NCBI RefSeq assembly: GCF_002532045.1
Contig: NZ_NWTG01000014.1
Coordinates: forward strand, 1-64,000
Length of the DNA stretch: 64,000 nt
Direction of reading: 5' to 3'
Origin: Bradyrhizobium sp. C9
Lineage (GTDB): Bacteria; Pseudomonadota; Alphaproteobacteria; Rhizobiales; Xanthobacteraceae
The position numbers and the translations under genes were made by a program. The notes under the pieces are model-generated. The model did not search any database, had not been told where the DNA came from, and worked only from the letters and a program-made list of their open reading frames with translations. Shown here one piece after another: positions 9,101 to 17,499 of this stretch; the stretch's first letter is position 1, and the number at the start of each line of letters is the position of its first letter.

Positions 9101-9958
9101 ATAATTGACGCTCGTCGCGTCGGTCAGATTCTCGAGGACGTCCGTCGGGGGATCAGCGGAGATATTGTTGTAGCTGTTGACCGCCGGGTGCCCGATCTGG
9201 CCCGTTGCGCTGAGCTGCGCGTAGGCCTTCTCCACCAGGGCAACCCACATTGCAGTGGGCTGCTCATTGTAGTTGTGGCCATAGTCAAGCTCTGTGCCAC
9301 TGACGACCGGAAACTCGTCATTGACGGTTTCCCATGTCTCCTGACCATTGACATAGAAGCGCACGCCATAGGTGCCGTTTCCATTGTCGACGATCATGGA
9401 GCTCATGACCTGGGGATGAAAGACGACGACGTCGATCAATCCCGACATCAACTCGCAATCGCCGTCTGCGCCCTGACAGATGTCGTTGACGGTGGCCGCG
9501 CCCGCCGAAGAATACAACGGCCCGACAACCGCGCTGTAGCCCTGCAGCGTCCAGCCGCTCCCGCCTGCATCGGGCGGCAAAGTCGGATCCGGAAGATCGG
9601 TCCCCTGAAACCACTTTCCGATCAGTTCGGACATCTGCGTCGACGTCGTGCCAACCTGCAGATTGCCGAGCGTGACGTGAGCGGTGCCGCCCCCTGTCCA
9701 GGTGGCGTTCGCCGGATTCCCATCAACGAGCTGGTTGAAGAGATGGGAGACATAGTCCGACGTGTAGAGGCCGCTGTTCAGATTGGCGGCAATCAGCTGC
9801 AGCGAGTTCAGCTCATTCGCGGTGACACTCCCGCGATTGGCGACATCTGCCAGCAACTGGATGGCTTCAGCGTCGGTGAAGACACCGTCCGCAGCAAAGT
9901 TGAGCATGTCGGACTTGATGCCGCTGTCGACGAGGGAATTGACCCAGCTTGCCGTCAT
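6185..9958 (-). CDS. Large calpain-like (C2 family) cysteine protease with seven tandem repeats
   Basis: A 1257-residue protein. Residues 1-390 hold a calpain-type domain: QGADGDC with nucleophile C168, DHAFGVVGYD with H335, and VRNPWG with N353, in the order and context of the calpain triad. Seven repeats of about 107 residues follow (about 392-1135), each containing variants of TQYDVWD, GGHFVLNG, DTLWIRANDGTVWG and WSS. The last 122 residues are Gly/Ser/Ala-rich, contain GNYMASTFVAASDGHGGTAI, and end in PPQHA. There is no N-terminal signal peptide. Such tails in rhizobia often belong to type I secretion substrates, which I infer here; no secretion genes adjoin. ATG 9958 is chosen because AAGGA lies six bases before it. 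Confidence 0.8.
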   Translation of the reverse strand: MTASWVNSLVDSGIKSDMLNFAADGVFTDAEAIQLLADVANRGSVTANELNSLQLIAANLNSGLYTSDYVSHLFNQLVDGNPANATWTGGGTAHVTLGNLQVGTTSTQMSELIGKWFQGTDLPDPTLPPDAGGSGWTLQGYSAVVGPLYSSAGAATVNDICQGADGDCELMSGLIDVVVFHPQVMSSMIVDNGNGTYGVRFYVNGQETWETVNDEFPVVSGTELDYGHNYNEQPTAMWVALVEKAYAQLSATGQIGHPAVNSYNNISADPPTDVLENLTDATSVNYYLSSASNWYSSKSVYIAALSSHDDVILEIPSTSPYTYDSAGNIQLVPDHAFGVVGYDSATGNFIVRNPWGNSYPGQNWDVQFEVSLTQIASEDGDFVIDNSGAVDVAPTVVASNITGRVQTSVAASSMFYTTGSPLPIVEYALWNSTGNGHFTVGGVAQANGAEIDVAASQWSSIAYQFGPASDQLWVEAFNGVSWSAWSEFTATPEGPAVTVANVTATHGQSFAASSLFTYYDPFGLAATEYDVWDSGAGGGHFVLNGVALAANQDNYITAAQLSSLSYQSGSGADTLWIRANDSTVWGQWSSAFTVTAPVDSGPVEAVSNIVAAHGQSYAASSLFTYSDPFSSPATQYDVWDKGTGGGHFVLNGVALAANQDNYITSAQLTSLSYQSGSGVDTLWIRANDGTVWGAWSSPFTVSAPVDSGPVEAVSNIVAAHGQSYAASSLFTYSDPFNSPATQYDVWDSGTAGGSFVLNGAALPANQDNYITAAQLASLTYQSGSGIDKLWIRANDGTVWGAWSNAFTVNAPVDSGPVEAVSSIVAAHGQSYAASSLFTYSDPFGSAATQYDVWDTGTGGGHFVLNGWALSANQDNYITAAQLSSLTYQSGSGTDTLWIRANDGTVWGAWSSAFTVNAPLDSGPVETVSSIVAGHGQSYAASSLFTYSDPFGSAATQYDVWDTGTGGGHFVFSGVALGPNVDNYVTAAQLASLSYQSGSGADTLWVRTNDGTVWGAWSSAFTVTAPVDTGPVLTPISSNTLSVQGQTFSVSSLFSYSDPFGSSATSYDVWNSGGGNGYFTLNGVALGANQDNVVAASQLSQLAYHVGSGTDTLWIKANDGTVWGAWSSAFTISDPSIIPAGQTLELASASSAQISFASSSGTLKLDDPTGFSGTVAGMTGADAIDFANIDFVAGQTVGFAGNTAGGSLSVSDGVHAASIALLGNYMASTFVAASDGHGGTAITVHPDQVATLAPPQHA
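6554..8785 (-). repeat. Seven tandem 321-base coding repeats
   Basis: A unit of about 321 bases recurs inside the calpain-like gene. For example, CCGCATAGCTCTG occurs at 7141 and again at 7462. The central units are the most alike; the first and last are the most diverged. This is an in-frame protein repeat array, prone to copy-number change by recombination. Confidence 0.9.
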
Positions 9959-10062
9959 GGAATTCCTTCGCAAATCTTGACGCGATACGATTGCTGTCGG
10001 CCAGGCCTGTCCGGGCGAGGTTGCGCGCGCCCCGTCGCGACGAATCCAGCAATAGATTGCGT

Positions 10063-10078
10063 AACTATCGCCATAGTT
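10063..10078. promoter_or_regulatory. Inverted repeat AACTAT-CGCC-ATAGTT upstream of the calpain-like gene
   Basis: Six-base arms and a four-base centre, about 105 bases upstream of the calpain-like start. It could be an operator, but no regulator gene adjoins. The rest of 9959-10252 shows nothing else I can name. Confidence 0.3.
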
Positions 10079-10252
10079 GTGAACGAATTCTGGACGCGTG
10101 TCGATCTTGCCGACCGCTGCCGAAAGGGAACCCGCATTATCGTGAAGATTCGTTAATGTCTGCCTGATACGGCGCCTACCATCGGCGATAGCGGCAGGGT
10201 CGGCTTCCCCGCCCCGCCACGGCAGGCGTCCGAGCTGCCGGGTGCTCCCGCA

Positions 10253-10522
10253 TCAGTGGGCGCGATGCCGTCCGCGGTGGGCCCGGCGCTTCGGAGGTGG
10301 CGGCGGTGCGAAGAACGGATTCTCCGAGCACATCGCACCCCGGCCCGAGGCCGACGCCTGGCACTGCGGGATCGAGGTGAAGCTGCAATCGATGTAGCTG
10401 CCGCCGAATTTGCCCTGAAAGACGTGCATGCACACCGGATAGTTCGGGTCATAGGCCTGCCCGGCGGCAGGTCCGGCCAGGGCGACCGCAAATGCGGCGA
10501 TCGCGAACAATTTCAAGCGCAT
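10253..10522 (-). CDS. DUF3551 family small secreted protein
   Basis: An 89-residue protein with a signal peptide ending near PAAGQA. A short cysteine-containing domain has the family pattern YDPNYPVCMHV, YIDCSFTS, PQCQASASGR and CSENPFF, followed by a basic Pro/Arg/His tail. Four cysteines remain in the mature protein, suggesting two disulfides in the periplasm. AAGGAGAG precedes the ATG. A paralogue lies immediately upstream. DUF3551 is abundant in Bradyrhizobium and has no known function. Confidence 0.85.
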   Translation of the reverse strand: MRLKLFAIAAFAVALAGPAAGQAYDPNYPVCMHVFQGKFGGSYIDCSFTSIPQCQASASGRGAMCSENPFFAPPPPPKRRAHRGRHRAH

Positions 10523-10625
10523 CGGTCTCTCCTTGCCGCTCGGAAGGTTTCCTCACAACCGCCGGAGTTGGTCAACTGCGCCAGCGACGCGACGGCCATG
10601 CGGGCCATCGCAGCTCGAAAACGCG

Positions 10626-10898
10626 CTAGTCGGCGGGCTGACGCCGTCGTTGACCCCGCTCCCTGGTCGGCTTCTTGGGACCCTTGTAGAACGGATTGAC
10701 CGAGCATGTCGCCGACCGTCCCGAGGCCGTTGCCTGGCATTGCGGAAGCGACGTGAAGCTGCAATCGATGTACTCGGGCGTCAGCCTGCCGCCATAGACT
10801 TCCAAGCAAACCGGATAATTCGGATCGTACATTTGCGCGGCGGCGGGCCCGGTGATGCCGATGCCGATGGCGGCGATGATGGTGAATTTCAAGCGCAT
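10626..10898 (-). CDS. DUF3551 family small secreted protein, paralogue
   Basis: A 90-residue paralogue of the gene at 10253-10522, with a signal peptide ending at PAAAQM and the same YDPNYPVCLEV / YIDCSFTSLPQCQATASGR / CSVNPFY pattern with four mature cysteines. ATG 10898 is chosen because GAGGAG lies seven bases before it. The two genes are about 100 bases apart on the same strand and look like a tandem duplication that has diverged mainly in the tail. Function unknown. Confidence 0.85.
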   Translation of the reverse strand: MRLKFTIIAAIGIGITGPAAAQMYDPNYPVCLEVYGGRLTPEYIDCSFTSLPQCQATASGRSATCSVNPFYKGPKKPTRERGQRRRQPAD

Positions 10899-10939
10899 CG
10901 AATTCTCCTCGAGCTTGCTTCGCAACGCAGGGCGCGCGG

Positions 10940-11650
10940 CTATCGCTGTTCGCCGGCCGGCTTGCCGTCGTCCTCACCGAGACAACGGATCATGAAGGCC
11001 GTGGTGTCCCGCGGCAGGACCTGCGCAGCCCGCGCCTTGAGGCGGCATTCGAGCTGCGCGATCTGGCGTGCCCGCTGCCGCTCCGACGGCAGCGTCGATT
11101 GCCGCAGCCGGCGCAAGGTCATCGGCGAGCCATCCGACTCGAAGCTCAGCTCGTACCGCTTGCCGCTCTGGTCGGTGGCGGCACAGGTGATGGTCGACAC
11201 CTGCCGTGTGATGAAGCTTCCGACCTGACGGCAGGAGCCGGTCGACATCTCGACCAGCGGCACCGGCAGGCCATCGACACGCGGGCGATCGCTCGACTTC
11301 AGCAACATGCGGTCGACCGCGAGCTCGAACAGATTGTCCTGGGTGCGCTCGGTGCTCTCGCCGGAGAACGAGACGATGTGGCTCTTGTCGGCGGGATCGT
11401 CGAGCACCACGGTGAATTCGGAACGGCCGCGCAGGGTGTGGAAATAGGCCACCGCCTTGCAGGTATAGTTGCGGCCGGCGACGCTGACATTGCGGCAGGT
11501 GCCGGACATCAGCGCATACAGGTCGACGTCGTAGACCGGGCCGGCGGCAACGGCGAGCGCAGGCCAGCACACGATGGCGATCGCAATCAATTGAGCGAAA
11601 CGGGAGATCATGCTGAAACGGTCGAGAACACGGTCGATGGAGAGGTCCAT
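10940..11650 (-). CDS. Hypothetical secreted protein
   Basis: Up to 236 residues; a start at 11611 gives 223. After a short lead, a hydrophobic signal-like segment ends near LAVAAG. The mature part contains several cysteines (TCRNVS, TCKAVAYF, SCRQVG, TITCAA, LECRLK, IRCLG) and no domain I recognise. It lies upstream of, and on the same strand as, the DUF3551 pair, and may share their transcript. Neither candidate start has a clear ribosome-binding site. Likely periplasmic; function unknown. Confidence 0.65.
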   Translation of the reverse strand: MDLSIDRVLDRFSMISRFAQLIAIAIVCWPALAVAAGPVYDVDLYALMSGTCRNVSVAGRNYTCKAVAYFHTLRGRSEFTVVLDDPADKSHIVSFSGESTERTQDNLFELAVDRMLLKSSDRPRVDGLPVPLVEMSTGSCRQVGSFITRQVSTITCAATDQSGKRYELSFESDGSPMTLRRLRQSTLPSERQRARQIAQLECRLKARAAQVLPRDTTAFMIRCLGEDDGKPAGEQR

Positions 11651-11762
11651 GGCGCAAGGTCGCCGATTTCCACCGACTGTGCAACGATGAAGCAGGCCGA
11701 AATGTGGAGACCGGGGAACGCAGGCGGGCCGTGCTGAAAGGCCGCGCCGCTGGCGCCTTGCG

Positions 11763-12599
11763 TCAGATTTGCGGGCCGGACAGCGTGACTTCGCGCTCGG
11801 CGCGGAAGACGTTGCTGTAGAGGTTCGCGATCCACTGACGGCCGCTTGCCGTCATGTTCAGGCAGTTGATGGCGCCCTGGATGTGCGGCGCGACCATATT
11901 CCAGTAGAATTGCGGATATCGGTCGACGATATCCGCCGGCGATTCATAGCCGAGCTGGCGGTTGATGCCGACCTCCTCGAACTCGTGATAGAGCGCGTTG
12001 GCTTTCCTGATGTAGTTGGGATCGCCGAGTTGTCCGATGAAATCGGCGGCCCGAACGATCGCCGCCTCATCGTCATATTGCTGGCCTTCGGGTGCCGGAA
12101 ACCGCGTGCCTTCGATGTTGCGCGCGACGCGCTCGCGATCCAGCGGAAGCACGGCCTCGAGCCTGTCGAGCACATAGAGCTTCGAGCGATCGACGTGATA
12201 CGGCATCAGGCCGGCATCCGACGAGCCGCGCGGCAGCACGACCTTGTTGCCGGAGGCATCGATGACATAGCCATCCGGTCCATCGCCCTTCAACAGGCCG
12301 CGCACATAGCCGATGTCGTGCGTCAGGCAGGCGATCATCGTGTGGGTGTAATCCTCCGCAGTGACATGGGTATGCAGCGCGCGACCGCGAATGATGTCAT
12401 GCCCGGCCAGCGTGACCAGCATCGTGTGCTCGACATTGTGGTAAAGCGCATCGCTGTTGCCGATGCATTCCAGCGCGATGCGCGCGGCGGCGGGCAGCAG
12501 TTCGCCAAATCGCGCCTGCGATGCCCCAAAGGTGCGGCTGACCCATGTGGCGAGAAACTTCTCCAGAGCACCTGCCGCCAACTCAGGCAACGTCATCAT
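11763..12599 (-). CDS. HD-domain metal-dependent phosphohydrolase-like protein
   Basis: A 278-residue soluble protein with HD-superfamily metal ligands: H54 and H58 in YHNVEH, the H94-D95 doublet in CLTHDIGY, and a later acidic ADFIGQLGD segment. The family usually cleaves phosphomonoesters or phosphodiesters, or is a related hydrolase. The substrate is not evident and no synthetase-like domain is attached. Two adjacent ATGs (12599 and 12596) are possible starts; a GTG at 12632 would extend it. The gene stands alone, upstream of the cysteine-rich secreted genes. Confidence 0.75.
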   Translation of the reverse strand: MMTLPELAAGALEKFLATWVSRTFGASQARFGELLPAAARIALECIGNSDALYHNVEHTMLVTLAGHDIIRGRALHTHVTAEDYTHTMIACLTHDIGYVRGLLKGDGPDGYVIDASGNKVVLPRGSSDAGLMPYHVDRSKLYVLDRLEAVLPLDRERVARNIEGTRFPAPEGQQYDDEAAIVRAADFIGQLGDPNYIRKANALYHEFEEVGINRQLGYESPADIVDRYPQFYWNMVAPHIQGAINCLNMTASGRQWIANLYSNVFRAEREVTLSGPQI

Positions 12600-12827
12600 C
12601 GATGCAGCCCCCGACCGCGCAACGTTCCTCACTCGCCCCCGATCTCACGTCGTAGTTGGGGAGAACTATAGCGTATCTGCGGACGTGCGGCTACGCGCCG
12701 GCGAGCGCGTGATTCGGTCCGCCGTACTTTCCCGGTCTTGCCGGCTGTGACGCCAAAGCCGCTGATAGTGGCATGAACCGTGCATGATTCGGTTCAGACC
12801 GGGTTAATCCTACGGATAAAGACCATC

Positions 12828-13043
12828 ATGCTCGTTACGCTCGTCGCCATCCTTTGTAATGCTCAGCTCTGCATGGAAAAGGTCGTCACCAACAGCGACC
12901 AATCCGGCATCACCATGGGCGCCTGCGCCGTGAACGCCCAAATCGGCATCGCCGACTGGCTCGCCAAGGGCCCGTATCACGATTGGCGCTTGCAGAGCTA
13001 CAAGTGCATCATGGGCAAATACGTCCCAAAGAACGAAGTGTGA
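12828..13043 (+). CDS. Small conserved hypothetical protein
   Basis: A 71-residue product beginning MLVTLVAILCNAQLCMEKVVT and ending KNEV. It has cysteines at CNAQLC, GACAVN and YKCIMG. The hydrophobic N-terminus is short and may be a weak signal or anchor. I recall similar short proteins in Bradyrhizobium but know no function. An upstream in-frame GTG (12780) would extend it without a better ribosome-binding site. A 7-base-stem hairpin follows the stop. Confidence 0.6.
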   Translation: MLVTLVAILCNAQLCMEKVVTNSDQSGITMGACAVNAQIGIADWLAKGPYHDWRLQSYKCIMGKYVPKNEV

Positions 13044-13053
13044 TGTGTGCTCA

Positions 13054-13071
13054 CAGCCCCCGAAGGGGCTG
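13054..13071 (+). terminator. Hairpin after the small hypothetical gene
   Basis: CAGCCCC, tetraloop CGAA, GGGGCTG: a 7-base perfect stem ten bases after the stop codon. There is no T run, so it may be Rho-assisted or only an mRNA-stabilising stem. The rest of 13072-13211 shows nothing I can name. Confidence 0.4.
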
Positions 13072-13211
13072 ACCCGCTTCGCGTGCCCACCTGGAACAGC
13101 CTGCGAGCCCGCGTGATGCAGGCGCGTGCATCTCGAGTCAAAGTCCATTTTATGGGCTATCACTGTCGCTCACGATAGTGAGACGTGAGGTCGCCCAGGA
13201 ATGGCCCGAGA

Positions 13212-13996
<785 letters not shown>

Positions 13997-14000
<4 letters not shown>

Positions 14001-15547
14001 GCGATCCACGCTGGAGCGAGGCGCTTGCGCATCTGCCAGACTATCTCGGCAATCATGTCCGCGTCAGCGTCGCCGCGCTGGCGCTCGGACTTCTGATCAG
14101 CCTGCCGCTTGCCATCATCGCGCGCAACCGGCCGGTGTTGCGCGGCACGCTGCTTGGAGTGGCCAGCATCGTGCAGACGGTGCCCGGTCTCGCGCTGCTC
14201 GCGCTGTTCTATCCGCTGCTGCTGGCGCTCACGGCGCTGACCGCGACGTGGCTCGGCTTCAGCTTCTCCGCCTTCGGCTTCCTGCCGGCGGTGCTGGCGC
14301 TCGCGCTCTATTCGATGCTGCCGGTGCTGCGCAACACCATCACCGGCCTCTCGGGCGTCGATCCGGCGGTGCTGGAGGCCGCCCAGGGCGTCGGCATGAC
14401 GCCGCGGCAATCGCTCACCATGGTCGAGTTGCCGCTGGCGCTGCCGGTGATGATGGCCGGCATCCGCACCGCTGCGGTGTGGGTGATCGGCACCGCGACG
14501 CTGTCGACGCCGATCGGCCAGACCAGCCTCGGCAACTATATCTTCGCCGGGCTGCAGACCCAGAACTGGGTGTTCGTGCTGTTCGGCTGCTTCGCCGCCG
14601 CCGTGCTCGCGCTCGTCGTCGATCAATTGCTGGCGCTGATCGAGAATGGCCTGCGCAATCGCAGGCGCGTCCGGACCGCGCTCGGCGGGCTCGGCATCGC
14701 TGCCCTGATCGCAGCGACGCTGGTACCCGCGATCGCGCGGCCGCAGGCGCGCTACGTCGTCGGCGCCAAGACGTTCACCGAGCAGTATGTGCTGTCGGCG
14801 CTGATGGCGCAGCGGCTGCAGGCGGCCGGTCTGTCGACGGCGACCCGCGCCGGCCTCGGCTCCAACGTGATCTTCGATGCGCTCGCGGCCGGCGACATCG
14901 ATGTCTATGTCGACTATTCCGGGACGCTGTGGGCGAACCAGTTCCACCACACCGACATCAAGCCCCGTGCCGAGCTGCTGAGCGAACTGAAGACGACGCT
15001 GGCGAAGCAGGACATCACGCTGTTCGGCGAGCTCGGCTTCGAGAACGCCTATGCGCTGGTGATGCCGAAGAAACGCGCCGATCAGCTCGGCATCCATTCG
15101 ATCGCCGATCTCGCATCGCGCGCCGCGACGATGTCGATCGCCGGCGACTATGAATTCTTCTCGCGTCCGGAATGGGCCGGCATCCAGAAGGCCTACGGGC
15201 TGACGTTCCGCGCCCAACGCCAGATGCAGCCGGATTTCATGTATGCCGCGGTCGCCTCCGGTGAGGTCGACGTCATCGCGGGCTACACCAGCGACGGGCT
15301 GATCGCGAAATACGACCTGGTCGCGCTCGCGGACGACAGGCACGCGATCCCGCCCTATGACGCGATCGTGCTGCTATCGCCGAAGCGGCGCGACGACGAG
15401 GTTCTCAAGGCCGCGCTGCGGCCGCTGCTCGGCAGGATCGGCATCGCCGAAATGCGCGAGGCGAACCTGCGCGCGTCCGGCAACGACGCGTCATCATCGC
15501 CCGACGCCGTGGCGCGCTGGTTGTGGGAGAAGGTCGGACCGCGCTGA
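13997..15547 (+). CDS. Fused ABC permease and substrate-binding protein, glycine betaine/choline type
   Basis: A 516-residue fusion. Residues 1-220 or so are a membrane permease with the coupling loop LEAAQGVGMTPRQSL. A further membrane segment (GLGIAALIAATLVPAI, about 232-248) leads into an OpuAC-type binding domain starting VVGAKTFTEQYVLSALM and containing GDIDVYVDYSGT, characteristic of osmoprotectant receptors. Fusion tethers the receptor to the outer face of the membrane, so no free periplasmic protein is needed. Together with the upstream ATPase it makes a complete importer from two genes. The exact ligand (betaine, choline or carnitine) is not readable. Confidence 0.85.
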
Positions 15548-15560
15548 GCGGCCCTCCGCC

Positions 15561-16523
15561 TCAGGCCCTCACCTCCTGGCGCTGGAACAGGACGTAGCCC
15601 GCGACGAACAGCACGATGGTGCAGGCGATCAGGCCGACCGTCTGCGGCCAGGCGATCAGCACGCTCTGGCCGAACGGCAGCGGAGCCCCCATCACCGCGC
15701 CGCGGATCTGATCGAGGAACACCGGGCCGAGCGTGCGCGTGGTCGGCGACAGCACCGCCAGCATCGCCTCCCCGAACAAATCGTTCGGCGAGAAGCGTTG
15801 CAGCAGCTGGCTCCAGATCGCGGTCCCCGGCGTGTCGAGCCCGAGCGCCGCAAAGCGCGGATCCGGCGGCACAATGGCCTGCGCAATCGCCGGCGCCAGC
15901 ATCGGCCACAGCACGGTCAGGAACAGCCAGATACCGAGCGCCACCAATGCCGCGGTGGCTGGCGAGCGAAACACGATCGAGAGCAGCATCGCGAGCGACA
16001 GCCAGACCCCGGCATAGAAGACCGCGATCACCAGGAAGGCGAGCGAACGGGCGATCTCCTCGCCGCCCGGCGGCACCCCGAGGAAGATCAGGCCGAGCCC
16101 GATCACCAGCAGCCACAACGCGGTCAGGCTGATCGCGATCGTGGCGAGCCCAGCGAGATATTTGCCGAGCAGCAGCGCGTCGCGATAGATCGGCTGCGCC
16201 AGGATGCGCGACAATGTGCGCCGGTTGTGCTCGCTGTTGATCAGGTCGAAGCCGAGCCCGATCGCCATCAGCGGGATCAGGAAGCCGAGGATGGCGACGA
16301 AGGACGGCAGCGGCGCCTGGCTTACCGTGAACAGCCGAAGCAGCAGGAACGGATCCTCCGCCGTGTTCTGACGCAAGGCGGTGATCGCCTCGTACAGCGC
16401 CGCCATCGCGGTCAGCACGATCAAGAGCTCGAGCATCAGCATGCGGACGCTCGAGATGTTGTCCGACAGCTCCTTGACGAAGACGGCGCCAACGCCCTGG
16501 AATGCAGAACCTTCACGCCGCAT
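15561..16523 (-). CDS. ABC-2 type transporter permease (NosY-like)
   Basis: A 320-residue membrane protein with about six hydrophobic segments. It begins with an amphipathic KELSDNISSVR stretch, as in NosY-type permeases, and contains FDLINSEHNRRTLSRILAQP, typical of ABC-2 permeases. It is the third gene of an operon; its start lies 11 bases inside the ATPase gene. The partner ATPase and the NEW3 protein upstream suggest export or membrane-protein maturation. No copper or nitrous oxide genes adjoin, so a nos role is not supported. Confidence 0.8.
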   Translation of the reverse strand: MRREGSAFQGVGAVFVKELSDNISSVRMLMLELLIVLTAMAALYEAITALRQNTAEDPFLLLRLFTVSQAPLPSFVAILGFLIPLMAIGLGFDLINSEHNRRTLSRILAQPIYRDALLLGKYLAGLATIAISLTALWLLVIGLGLIFLGVPPGGEEIARSLAFLVIAVFYAGVWLSLAMLLSIVFRSPATAALVALGIWLFLTVLWPMLAPAIAQAIVPPDPRFAALGLDTPGTAIWSQLLQRFSPNDLFGEAMLAVLSPTTRTLGPVFLDQIRGAVMGAPLPFGQSVLIAWPQTVGLIACTIVLFVAGYVLFQRQEVRA

Positions 16524-17499
16524 CGCGCACGCCTCCTGACGGGGTGGCCTGGAAGTAATGAGCGTAGATCGCCTCGAGGCTCGGCTCGTCGACCGAGAGC
16601 CGCCGCAACGCGCCGTTGGCGGCGACCACCGCGCGGGCAGCGTCGGCCCGCACGTCGCGGTCGGCGGTCATGCGGAAACGGTCATCGGCCAGCGTCTCGA
16701 CATTGCCGACACCCGGGATCGCCGCAAGTCGCCGGGCAATCCCGGCGCCATCAGCCTCGACCTCGACGACGAAGCCCGCGCCCAGCACCTGGACGGAGAG
16801 CTCGGCGACCGAGCCCATCATCGCGATCTTGCCGGCACGAAACAGCGCGACGCGGTCGCAGACGCGTTGGACCTGGTCAAGCATATGCGACGACAGCAGC
16901 ACGGTGACGCCCTCGGCCTTCAATTCCCTGATCAGATCGAGGAATTCCAGCGTCGCCTGCGGGTCGAGACCCGAGGTCGGCTCGTCGAGGATCGCGATCT
17001 CGGCGCGCTTGACGATGATCTCGGCAAGCCCCAGGCGCTGCCGCATGCCGCGCGAAAAGGTCGCGACCCGCTTGTCGGCGACGTCGAGCAAGCGCACGCG
17101 GGTCAGCGCCGCTGCGATCCGCCGCGTGCGCTCGGCCATCGAGAGGCCCATCAGCTTGGCGGCGTAGGCGAGGTTCTCCACCGCGGTCAGGTGGTCGTAG
17201 AAGCCGACGGCATCGGGCAGATAGCCGACGCGCCGCTTGACCTGCAGCGGCTGCCGCGCCGGATCGAAGCCGAGCACGCTGACCCGGCCGGCCGAGATCT
17301 CGGTGAGTCCGAGCATCATCAGGATGGTCGTGGTCTTGCCGGCGCCGTTCGGGCCGAGCAGCCCGAACACCTCGCCCTTTGCGATGTCGAAGTTGATGGC
17401 GTCGACGACACTGGTCTTGCCGTAGCGCTTGGTGAGATCGCGCGCTGCGATGACGGCCTCCGGCCGTGTTGCAGCACTGTTGTTCTGCTGTTCGCTCAT
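16513..17499 (-). CDS. ABC transporter ATP-binding protein (CcmA/NosF-like)
   Basis: A 328-residue ATPase with Walker A GPNGAGKTT. The signature region reads FSRGMRQRLGLAE, the form usual for CcmA-type exporters, and Walker B is IAILDEPTSGLDP. The C-terminal 100 residues form the extra domain seen in NosF/DrrA proteins. Its start overlaps the stop of the NEW3 gene by four bases (ATGA), and its end overlaps the permease start. The three genes are therefore one tightly coupled unit. Confidence 0.85.
   Translation of the reverse strand: MSEQQNNSAATRPEAVIAARDLTKRYGKTSVVDAINFDIAKGEVFGLLGPNGAGKTTTILMMLGLTEISAGRVSVLGFDPARQPLQVKRRVGYLPDAVGFYDHLTAVENLAYAAKLMGLSMAERTRRIAAALTRVRLLDVADKRVATFSRGMRQRLGLAEIIVKRAEIAILDEPTSGLDPQATLEFLDLIRELKAEGVTVLLSSHMLDQVQRVCDRVALFRAGKIAMMGSVAELSVQVLGAGFVVEVEADGAGIARRLAAIPGVGNVETLADDRFRMTADRDVRADAARAVVAANGALRRLSVDEPSLEAIYAHYFQATPSGGVRDAA

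Noticed and set aside
15561..17499. ATPase and permease considered as nosF and nosY
   Set aside because: No nosZ, nosD, nosR or copper chaperone is nearby, and the first gene encodes a NEW3 protein instead.
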